This document shows positions 9,286-15,873 of a stretch of 25,136 nucleotides of DNA, piece after piece; position 1 is the stretch's first letter; each line of letters opens with the position of its first letter. The stretch comes from Flavobacteriales bacterium UBA1531 (GTDB taxonomy: Bacteria; Bacteroidota; Bacteroidia; Flavobacteriales_D; Sanyastnellaceae): contig DCPZ01000043.1 of the NCBI GenBank assembly GCA_002323795.1, positions 1 through 25,136 of the forward strand, read 5' to 3'. Both the position numbers and the translations under genes were made by a program. Below the pieces are notes generated by a model. It saw only the letters and a list, made by a program, of their open reading frames with translations, was not told the DNA's origin and did not search any database.

Positions 9286-9341
9286 TATGAAAATGAGAGA
9301 TACGTGGATGTAACCTTATGACACGAAATGCAGTATAGGTT

Positions 9342-9349
9342 CAAAAATA
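9342..9349 (-). promoter_or_regulatory. Candidate -7 promoter box for pdxH
   Basis: On the minus strand this reads TATTTTTG, an exact match to the Bacteroidota -7 consensus TAnnTTTG. It lies 56 nt upstream of the pdxH ATG and would give a leader of about 50 nt. No convincing -33 TTG is visible at the usual spacing. The box sits in a 15-bp stretch (9338-9352) that recurs exactly at the phosphatase gene (10957-10971). Confidence 0.45.
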
Positions 9350-9356
9350 CTGAAAC

Positions 9357-9581
9357 ATGAGAAACCTTATTGTGAGTTACCGGAAGTTGCCTCAGCAAAT
9401 CGTGAATACGCTACAGTTAAAGTACCCTGATGGTTTTGACCATGATACTTTTGAGTTCGAATTGCCAGGCAAGCAAATCATTTGCAAGGCATTGCGACTG
9501 ACCGTTGATGAAGTGAATTACCTGATTAAACTAGAACAGCGTCCGAAGCGCACTGACTTTCTTCTCGATGAGGATTGGTGA
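9357..9581 (+). CDS. Small conserved-looking protein of unknown function (74 residues)
   Basis: This short gene has an ATG at 9357 and a TGA at 9579-9581. The protein is soluble in appearance: no signal peptide or membrane segment. It opens with a basic beta-type stretch (RNLIVSYRKLPQQ), has a KYPDGFDHD motif near residue 23, an FELPGKQIICKALRL segment and an acidic tail ending LDEDW. The pattern 'long helix, Y-P-D-G, then F.lp.g..i.a' resembles small flavobacterial hypothetical proteins that I recall by shape but cannot name. It is divergent from pdxH across 71 bp and convergent with the phosphatase gene, 28 bp away. Codon use and the absence of overlap with any other gene favour a real gene. 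No function is proposed. Confidence 0.75.
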   Translation: MRNLIVSYRKLPQQIVNTLQLKYPDGFDHDTFEFELPGKQIICKALRLTVDEVNYLIKLEQRPKRTDFLLDEDW

Positions 9582-9609
9582 TTGCGTGAAAGTTAAATGG
9601 CACTGGGAA

Positions 9610-10956
9610 TTACGGCTGTAATTCATAGTTGTTTTCCGTATCGATGATTCGCTCCCATTTGATGTCTCCACTTGTCGACTTCACCTGCATTCGAAGCACG
9701 CGTTGCTTTCGAGCGCCTGAAATCTCAAGAATACCATAGTTCCGATCGCCGACCATCGTGCCCTGCTCTCGCAAAAAGTTTGGCTCTTCTGAATGGTCAT
9801 AACTTCCGCTTGTAAGCGGACTAACTGTTAAGTCATACACCCAATTACCATTTGCCAATTGCAATTTGGATAATTCACTGTTGTGACGATCGCCAGTTAG
9901 AAAAACAACACCCTTGATGTCGAGCTTATTGAGTTCCTCGATTAGCCAACTTCGTTCCTCGGGAAATTGTGCGAAATTCTCATATATAGCGGCATTGCTA
10001 ATCATTTGACTTCCAACGGCAACAAACTTGAAAGGCGCTTGACTGTTTTTGAGGTTATTTAGCAACCATTCAATCTGGACTTTGCCAAGCATTTGTCGTC
10101 CTTCCTCACCCATCCAATGATTGACTCGATGAGACCTGTTGTCCAATAAAAAAAAGTCTACATCGCCATATTGAAAGGCCGTTGTGTTCAACTCTGGAGC
10201 TCCACCAACGCCGCCAGCTGGGTTGACCCAAAATGCGTCAAAAGCTTTTTTCGCCCATTCTTTTCGAACATAAGATCCGTCGCAATCGTTGGGTCCAAAA
10301 TCATGGTCATCCCATATTGCATAGTGGGCGCCCTTTGCCATGAGTGCTTGCAACTCCAATGTTCCTCTTGTGTGGTTGTAGCGGTGTGTGTATCCATCGA
10401 AGCTACCGAAGTCCGCTTCTCGCAGGTAGACATTATCCCCCAACCAGACCATTGCATCGAATTTATCATTCGCAATGGTGGTGAAAATCTCGTAATCACC
10501 TCCATATGGCTTACCCGGGCGATCATACTCCGCCTCGTTGATGTAGGCGCAGCTCCCAAGAGCGATGCGAACTGTGGGCGGATCCGTTCTATACTGCCAG
10601 AGCGGTTGCGTATTGATTTGAAGGGTGTCAGAAATGCTTTCATTTCTGAACTGAAGGAAGTACGAGTAGTTCGAGCCTGGTTTAAGACTGTGCAATTGAC
10701 ATCTGTAATTGCCAGAGACTCCGAGTTCAAAAGCTTCGAATGAAGCTATGGGCTGTTCAGTGGAATCGAGAACTACAATTTCAGGGAGCTCCGTAAGGGA
10801 CTCTTCCATTTGGAACCAAATGGCTGCTCCCCTCATAGTTATGTCACCAGCAAAAGGCGTCCCGCTTATTTCAGGTGATGGGGTTTCTGAGCAACCTGCT
10901 ATAATCAATAGAAGTGAGCATAGGCAGAGCAGAGGTTTGGTTAAGATTGATGACAT
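9610..10956 (-). CDS. PhoD-like metallophosphatase lipoprotein
   Basis: A 448-residue protein of the alkaline phosphatase D family, Ca/Fe-dependent phosphomono- or diesterases that release phosphate from organic phosphorus. The N-terminus is a lipoprotein signal with lipobox LIIAGC (Cys22), so it is probably anchored in an outer or inner membrane leaflet. A PhoD-type N-terminal beta domain (~30-125) precedes the metallophosphatase fold, which shows ALGSCAY near 132 (the Cys is an Fe ligand in PhoD), MVWLGDNVY near 169, AIWDDHDFGPND near 213 and FLTGDRHNSE near 352. The metal ligands therefore look intact. The ATG at 10956 is the only in-frame ATG before the lipobox. A -7 box ends 4 nt upstream. 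It could be a phosphodiesterase or phospholipase D-like enzyme; the substrate is not deducible. Confidence 0.92.
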   Translation of the reverse strand: MSSILTKPLLCLCSLLLIIAGCSETPSPEISGTPFAGDITMRGAAIWFQMEESLTELPEIVVLDSTEQPIASFEAFELGVSGNYRCQLHSLKPGSNYSYFLQFRNESISDTLQINTQPLWQYRTDPPTVRIALGSCAYINEAEYDRPGKPYGGDYEIFTTIANDKFDAMVWLGDNVYLREADFGSFDGYTHRYNHTRGTLELQALMAKGAHYAIWDDHDFGPNDCDGSYVRKEWAKKAFDAFWVNPAGGVGGAPELNTTAFQYGDVDFFLLDNRSHRVNHWMGEEGRQMLGKVQIEWLLNNLKNSQAPFKFVAVGSQMISNAAIYENFAQFPEERSWLIEELNKLDIKGVVFLTGDRHNSELSKLQLANGNWVYDLTVSPLTSGSYDHSEEPNFLREQGTMVGDRNYGILEISGARKQRVLRMQVKSTSGDIKWERIIDTENNYELQP

Positions 10957-10960
10957 GGTT

Positions 10961-10968
10961 CAAAAATA
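10961..10968 (-). promoter_or_regulatory. Candidate -7 promoter box directly before the PhoD-like gene
   Basis: The minus strand reads TATTTTTG, then AACC, then the ATG at 10956. The match to TAnnTTTG is exact. With the usual 4-6 nt from this box to the transcription start, the transcript would begin at or next to the ATG, giving a leaderless mRNA. No clear -33 TTG is seen. The surrounding 15 bp (10957-10971) are identical to those at 9338-9352. Confidence 0.45.
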
Positions 10969-11003
10969 CTGCACTTCCCCTTTAACCATGAATTACTCGT
11001 AAC

Positions 11004-11031
11004 AAAAAAAGGGATCCCGAAGGATCCCTTT
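11004..11031 (-). terminator. Rho-independent terminator of the T9SS cargo gene
   Basis: A perfect 10-bp inverted repeat occupies 11008-11017 and 11022-11031 (AAAGGGATCC and its complement). On the minus strand the loop is TTCG, an extra-stable tetraloop, and the stem is followed by a run of T (complement of 11004-11010). It begins 20 bp after the stop of the 11052-12020 gene, which is also minus-strand, so it is that gene's terminator. It also insulates the phosphatase gene downstream. Confidence 0.9.
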
Positions 11032-11051
11032 CAAATTTGTTCGTTGTGCAC

Positions 11052-12020
11052 TTAGTGTGCAACGACAATGTTCTGTGCGTCGCTGAAATTAGCATGCTTT
11101 ACAGCAACAGTGTAGTTACCTGCAGCCAAGTCATGCTTGACAACAATGCGGTTACCACCGATAATGTTTTCTTGTGCTACCTCTTGAGAGATGATAGACT
11201 TACCAGTCATGTCTGTTACTTCCAGAATGATGTTATCTCCACCCAAGTTCAACTCACGGTCAAACTTTACGCTGAACGTGCTTTCGAAAACAGGGTTAGG
11301 GAAGATATTCCACTCAGTCGTGTTGTCAATGTTCGACAATCCGTGAGATGGACCGTTGTTCTCTCCGAAGCAAGAACCATCGTCGTATGAAGCTTCAGTG
11401 TTGAAGTTGGCAGCGTTTGCATTCGTGCAACCAAACACTTGAGCATCTGATGAAGAGAATGTCAAGTCGTATGCTCGCCATGCAGCGCCCTCTGCGTCCC
11501 AACCTTGTAGGTTAAGGATACCAGTGGCAGTTCCGTCAGTAGTCAATTGCATCAACAATACGCGATCACCTGCAGCAGTTGCCGCTTGTACGTCAGTTGG
11601 AACAACAAACCACGCGCCATCAGTAACAGTCAATTCAGAACCGCTCAAGAATGAGTTGTAATCTACACCAACTGTCCAAAGGTTATTGTTGGTGCTGTTA
11701 GAAGCTCCAATCGTTACCCAGCTATCATACTCGAGTGACCCATCAAGCGCAACGATTTGTTCGTTTACGTCTAAAGATGAGAAGCTACCGTACTGGTGCT
11801 GGTAGAAATTACCAGTGGTACTTAGGTTCAACAAGTGTTCTCCGTCAGCGAAGACAGCGTGCAACGAATGCTCGGCTGAGGGCAGAACAGCGTACACTCG
11901 GTACGTGTTTCCTTCAACCTGGCCGCCATTGTCAACGGCTTCGACGACTAGCTCTACATTGCTAGCACTCGCACCGAAAGCGAGAAAAGAGGCCGCAGCC
12001 AGTGTGAAAAGGTTCTTCAT
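11052..12020 (-). CDS. Secreted protein with C-terminal T9SS type A sorting domain
   Basis: A 322-residue protein with a clear signal peptide (MKNLFTLAAASFLAFGASAS), so it passes the inner membrane by Sec. The N-terminal ~190 residues are a beta-rich domain that I do not recognise by name. Next is a short Cys repeat, FGCTNANAANFN...DDGSC (Cys198 and Cys217), a module common in flavobacterial extracellular proteins, where it often links a catalytic domain to the C-terminus. The last ~85 residues begin WNIFPNP and contain VTDMTGKSI and LAAGNYTVAVKH, the type A sorting domain recognised by the type IX secretion system. The mature protein should therefore be cell-surface or released. It is monocistronic, with its own terminator (11004-11031) and a -7 box at 12099-12106. 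The substrate or role is unknown. Confidence 0.92.
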   Translation of the reverse strand: MKNLFTLAAASFLAFGASASNVELVVEAVDNGGQVEGNTYRVYAVLPSAEHSLHAVFADGEHLLNLSTTGNFYQHQYGSFSSLDVNEQIVALDGSLEYDSWVTIGASNSTNNNLWTVGVDYNSFLSGSELTVTDGAWFVVPTDVQAATAAGDRVLLMQLTTDGTATGILNLQGWDAEGAAWRAYDLTFSSSDAQVFGCTNANAANFNTEASYDDGSCFGENNGPSHGLSNIDNTTEWNIFPNPVFESTFSVKFDRELNLGGDNIILEVTDMTGKSIISQEVAQENIIGGNRIVVKHDLAAGNYTVAVKHANFSDAQNIVVAH

Positions 12021-12098
12021 TTCAATGAATTATTAAATGTTTCTTGGTCAAGATTTGATGTCTGTTGAGGCTAAGATATGACAAACCTTCTTTAATCC

Positions 12099-12106
12099 CA
12101 AAATTA
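12099..12106 (-). promoter_or_regulatory. Candidate -7 promoter box for the T9SS cargo gene
   Basis: The minus strand reads TAATTTTG, an exact TAnnTTTG match 78 nt upstream of the ATG at 12020. A TTTG lies upstream, but only 15 nt away, shorter than the usual ~19-20 nt, so the -33 element is uncertain. The predicted leader is about 70 nt, A/T-rich and without a Shine-Dalgarno sequence. Confidence 0.45.
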
Positions 12107-12287
12107 TTTTATCGAAGTTAACAAAAAGTTCATAGACGAAAGATGAGTCCTCAGCGACTTACGCAATGTAATACCCCTCGTGGATAACCACAAGTATATC
12201 AAGGTCTATTTCTCGAGGATCTTGGATTGTACTTATAAATAATCTTGCGTTAATTCATTCGAGCGATTGGGTTACCGACAGAACGCC

Positions 12288-12317
12288 TTGCTCCTATATT
12301 CGGCTTGAACATATTTG
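12288..12317 (+). promoter_or_regulatory. Candidate -33/-7 promoter of paaZ
   Basis: TTG at 12288-12290 is followed by 19 nt and then CATATTTG at 12310-12317, one mismatch (C for T) from TAnnTTTG. The spacing fits the Bacteroidota housekeeping promoter. Only seven nucleotides separate the box from the ATG at 12325, so the transcript would have almost no leader. Confidence 0.45.
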
Positions 12318-12324
12318 AAACCAT

Positions 12325-14373
12325 ATGGAACCATCTTTTTTACAACATTTCGTGCATGGTCAATGGCAACCAACCAGTGGCCAGCATGATGTAGAAATTC
12401 GACATGCAATTAACGGTAACGTTCATGCGCTAACCTCAAACGAGGAGCTTGATTGGGAGCAAATCCTGAATTACGGTCGGTCAGTTGGTAATCCCGCATT
12501 GCGTTCTATGACATTTCAAGAACGCGGACGTATGCTAAAGGCTCTCGCATTGCATTTGCATGCCAAGAAGGAAAAATTTTACCAAATGAGTGAGGCGACG
12601 GGAGCAACTCGAGTCGATTCATGGATTGATATTGAAGGTGGAATAGGTAATTTATTTAGCTATGCGAGCCTTCGTCGTCAATTTGGTGATCAACCTTTCG
12701 CAATAGATGGAGATGCCATTGGACTTAGTAAAGGAGGGAGTTTTGTAGCCAATCATTTGCTCGTACCTAAGGAAGGTGTTGCTGTGCATATCAATGCCTT
12801 CAATTTCCCGGTTTGGGGAATGCTCGAGAAAGTAGCGGTTAATTGGCTTGCTGGCGTTCCTGCAATCATCAAGCCTGCTACAGCGACAAGTTTCCTCGCT
12901 GAATGTGTGGTTCGAGAAATCATTTCGTCCGAAATCCTTCCTCCAGGAGCCATTCAATTAATATGTGGACCAGCACGTCAACTGCTCGACCATGTAAATG
13001 AACGAGACGTTGTAACGTTTACCGGTTCAGCATCAACGGGCATGAAGTTGAGGGCACACCCCAACCTCAATGCACATTCGGTCCCATTCAATATGGAAGC
13101 GGATTCACTGAACTCATGCATTTTGGGCAATCACGTGAAGGCGGGTGATGCAGAATTTGACCTATTCATAAAGGAGGTTAGGAAAGAAATGACCGTAAAA
13201 TGCGGACAAAAATGCACCGCGGTCCGCAGAGTCTTCGCCCCAGAACACCTCATGGACGAGGTTCAAACAGCACTTGTAGCCGCTTTATCAAAGACAACCA
13301 AAGGCGACCCCAGTCTCGAAGGTGTTCGAATGGGTTCACTCGTCAATGCGGAACAAAAGGAAGAGGTGTTGAGTCAAATCCGAGAACTTGAGTCAGAAGC
13401 CGAATGCGTATTTCGGGATGAATCAGAGCCCATTGGCAATGTCAATGCCGCTGCCTTTATGGGACCTGTTTTATTGCGAATGAATGATCCAGATCATGCA
13501 ATTCGATGTCATGATGTTGAGGCCTTCGGGCCTGTGAGCACCCTGATGCCATATCGCGACCTGCCCCATGCAATTGCACTGACAAATCGAGGCAAAGGAT
13601 CTTTGTGTTGTTCACTCGTCAGCCATGATTCGAGTGAGGCCAAGCATTTTGTCATGGGAACAGCCGTTATGCACGGTAGGATTCTTGTATTGGATCGCGA
13701 ATGTGCCAAAGAATCAACCGGGCATGGTTCGCCCCTTCCGCTTCTTGTTCATGGCGGACCAGGACGCGCTGGTGGTGGCGAAGAAATGGGCGGACTCCGG
13801 GGCATTCAGCATTACATGCAGCGCACAGCAATTCAGGGTTCTCCGACAATGCTCTCCGAAATCACACAATCGTACCATGCAGGTGGAAAGCAAACAGAGG
13901 CTGAGCCTCACTTATTCCAACAGCATTTTGAAGACCTCATTGTGGGGCATACTGTCACCACAGCGAAACATACCATTACGGAAGCAGATATCGTGAACTT
14001 TGCTAATGTCAGCGGGGACCATTTTTATGCTCACGTTGATGAGACAAGTTTGGATGGTACCATTTTTGAAAAGCGTGTTGCGCACGGGTACTACTTACTC
14101 AGCAAGGCTGCGGGGTTGTTTGTTGACCCAAAGAAGGGGCCCGTTTTACTTAATTATGGCGTGGAAGAAGCGCGGTTCACCAAGCCCGTTTACCCTGGAA
14201 CCACTGTTGGGGTGAAGCTCACTGTCAAGGAAAAAGTGGAGCAAGAGAAGCGATCTGATGATGACATCAAAAAAGGAATCGTCAGGTTTTACGTTGACAT
14301 GTACGATCAAGAAGGTGAAAGCGTTGCGATAGCAACTATTTTAACAATGGTGAAATTTCGCAACCAAGATTGA
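12325..14373 (+). CDS. paaZ: PaaZ-type bifunctional aldehyde dehydrogenase / oxepin-CoA hydrolase
   Basis: A 682-residue fusion, matching the ~681-residue E. coli PaaZ. In phenylacetate catabolism PaaZ opens the oxepin-CoA ring with its MaoC (R-hydratase-like) domain and oxidises the resulting semialdehyde with its NADP-dependent aldehyde dehydrogenase domain. The dehydrogenase part (1-~520) shows AFNFPVWG near 158, IIKPATATS near 181, TFTGSASTG near 231, the general base Glu258 in NMEADSLN, and the nucleophile Cys297 in GQKCTAVRR. The MaoC part (~535-680) has the hydratase motif NVSGDHFYAH with Asp565 and His570. Both active sites look intact. No other paa gene (paaABCDE, G, H, J, K) is in the window, so it is separated from the rest of the pathway or serves another CoA thioester. 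It heads a plus-strand run of four genes with short gaps. Confidence 0.93.
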   Translation: MEPSFLQHFVHGQWQPTSGQHDVEIRHAINGNVHALTSNEELDWEQILNYGRSVGNPALRSMTFQERGRMLKALALHLHAKKEKFYQMSEATGATRVDSWIDIEGGIGNLFSYASLRRQFGDQPFAIDGDAIGLSKGGSFVANHLLVPKEGVAVHINAFNFPVWGMLEKVAVNWLAGVPAIIKPATATSFLAECVVREIISSEILPPGAIQLICGPARQLLDHVNERDVVTFTGSASTGMKLRAHPNLNAHSVPFNMEADSLNSCILGNHVKAGDAEFDLFIKEVRKEMTVKCGQKCTAVRRVFAPEHLMDEVQTALVAALSKTTKGDPSLEGVRMGSLVNAEQKEEVLSQIRELESEAECVFRDESEPIGNVNAAAFMGPVLLRMNDPDHAIRCHDVEAFGPVSTLMPYRDLPHAIALTNRGKGSLCCSLVSHDSSEAKHFVMGTAVMHGRILVLDRECAKESTGHGSPLPLLVHGGPGRAGGGEEMGGLRGIQHYMQRTAIQGSPTMLSEITQSYHAGGKQTEAEPHLFQQHFEDLIVGHTVTTAKHTITEADIVNFANVSGDHFYAHVDETSLDGTIFEKRVAHGYYLLSKAAGLFVDPKKGPVLLNYGVEEARFTKPVYPGTTVGVKLTVKEKVEQEKRSDDDIKKGIVRFYVDMYDQEGESVAIATILTMVKFRNQD

Positions 14374-14398
14374 TTGAGATTCAACTGAAGTTTAAATC

Positions 14399-15865
14399 AT
14401 GAAAACACGCCTGCTTTGCCTTCAGCTGGCCTTGTGCTCAATTGTTTACGGGAAAACCGATACTGATTCCAGTGGGTTTGTCTTTTTGAGTGGCGCTCAG
14501 ATGCAGAATGACTTGGATAGCCTGTCGGAATTTATTCTTCGCATGCACCCAGCTCCTTTTGCTCATTGTTCTGAGCAAGATTGGTCCGACCAACTTGCCA
14601 GAAGCAAACGCATGGTCCTTGGTGGAGGAAACATCTACAAAATAGCCAAGGCCTGCTCTGATTTGACCGGCCTTCTCAAAGACAGCCATACGGGAATCGC
14701 ACTTCAACACTTCGCGAATTCTTTAGCGAATTCGAATGGTCAAATCCCCATTGAAATTGCTACTGTAGAAAATAAAACTGTGGTTGTCAGGGACTGGACG
14801 AAAACTATAATGCCCGGATCGGTCATAGAGTCCATCGGTGGTATAGACTCAAGATCCATCCTTGGCATGTCGATGTCGCTGATCCCACAGGAAGGAGATG
14901 CCGTCATTTCCAAATTGCGAATGGCCGACAAACTATGGAATGACCTTGTTCCATTTGCCCTCGGCGCAGTTGGTGGGGATCGCGTGCCATTTGTCTTGGA
15001 CCAACCATTTCAAGATGAAACCATGTTGCCAACATTGGTAAGGGAAGAAATGGACCTATTGAAAATGCACGGATCGACTCCAGACATCTCGTGGGATTGG
15101 GTTGAGGAATATCCCGATGTGGTTCATCTCAGCATTCGCTCGTTTCATCCCGAAGAACTCCAGAAATTCAAGCACGAACTAAAAGATTGTTTTAAAGCCA
15201 TTCATGAACGAGAGAAGCAGCGCGGTCAACCCATTACAGGTTTGATCATAGATCTTCGCCAAAATTCTGGAGGACACATCGGCGTTATGGCTGAGGTCTT
15301 ACCCTACCTCGCCTCTGTTCCTACGCGAATTCCATATGGCGCTCAAATCAAGCATAGTCCGGAGGCGAAGGCACAGCTGATGCAGCCAACATTTGGTCGT
15401 TCACTCGTCCCCTTCGGATACCAGAAGAATTTTAAAATTCTGAATCAGGCCATTCGAAATCGCAAAGCATCAAATATGACGTTTGTTCCTTTTGAATCAG
15501 CTATAACACCTCGAAGACGATTGAACTATGACGGGCCAGCCGTTATGCTTTTGGATGGTTTGTCTGCTTCGGCCTCCGTCTCGTTAGCAGCATGGTTCGT
15601 GCGTTCTGGACGTGGCAAAACCATCGGTGAACCACCAATGGGTAGCATCAGTGGAACCTTCGGGAATCCCATTCGAATCACACTACCGAATTCGGGAATG
15701 CAGATGAATGTAGCGACGGCACGTTATTACACCGAAGCTCCAATTCGTTGGGAGACTCGTCCACTTCTACCCGATTTTCCTGTAACGAAAACCATTCAAG
15801 ATTATGTTTTCGATCGCGACCCCTTTCTTGATCAAGCCCTGCGTTGGTTGCATCCTATGCCTTAA
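14399..15865 (+). CDS. S41-like peptidase family protein, exported
   Basis: A 488-residue protein with a likely signal peptide (MKTRLLCLQLALCSIVYG). The N-terminal ~200 residues contain a family-typical helical region and a PDZ-like stretch (MPGSVIESIGGIDSRSI near 138). The C-terminal S41/tail-specific protease fold is recognisable from GLIIDLRQNSGGHIG near 281, AVMLLDGLSASASVSLAAWF near 381 and GRGKTIGEPPMGS near 404. The Ser in LSASAS (389 or 391) is at the position of the S41 nucleophile. The lysine normally found ~25 residues later in a GKG-type loop is not at the expected place here (GEPP), so catalysis may use a different dyad or be lost. It probably acts in the periplasm or at the surface. 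It starts 25 bp after paaZ and ends 8 bp before the GH92 ATG, which suggests co-transcription. Confidence 0.8.
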   Translation: MKTRLLCLQLALCSIVYGKTDTDSSGFVFLSGAQMQNDLDSLSEFILRMHPAPFAHCSEQDWSDQLARSKRMVLGGGNIYKIAKACSDLTGLLKDSHTGIALQHFANSLANSNGQIPIEIATVENKTVVVRDWTKTIMPGSVIESIGGIDSRSILGMSMSLIPQEGDAVISKLRMADKLWNDLVPFALGAVGGDRVPFVLDQPFQDETMLPTLVREEMDLLKMHGSTPDISWDWVEEYPDVVHLSIRSFHPEELQKFKHELKDCFKAIHEREKQRGQPITGLIIDLRQNSGGHIGVMAEVLPYLASVPTRIPYGAQIKHSPEAKAQLMQPTFGRSLVPFGYQKNFKILNQAIRNRKASNMTFVPFESAITPRRRLNYDGPAVMLLDGLSASASVSLAAWFVRSGRGKTIGEPPMGSISGTFGNPIRITLPNSGMQMNVATARYYTEAPIRWETRPLLPDFPVTKTIQDYVFDRDPFLDQALRWLHPMP

Positions 15866-15873
15866 GTTTTGAT

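Larger units (their letters stand above)
12021..12324. other. Divergent intergenic region between the T9SS cargo gene and paaZ
   Basis: This 304-bp AT-rich stretch has no plausible coding sequence. It holds a -7 box for the minus-strand gene (12099-12106) and a -33/-7 pair for paaZ (12288-12317). A weaker box, TAATCTTG at 12240-12247, has one mismatch to the consensus. I see no strong hairpin, riboswitch-like fold or direct repeat; a 4-bp GTGG/CCAC inverted repeat near 12180 is too short to count. Confidence 0.6.

Noticed and set aside
9607..9624. 7-bp perfect inverted repeat (GAATTAC / GTAATTC) at the end of the phosphatase gene
   Set aside because: AT-rich, short and without a T run on either strand; a terminator call is not supported.
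10171..10743. Open frames of 180-190 codons on both strands inside the phosphatase gene
   Set aside because: They overlap a gene with an intact metallophosphatase active site, and their translations show no domain, signal or sensible composition.
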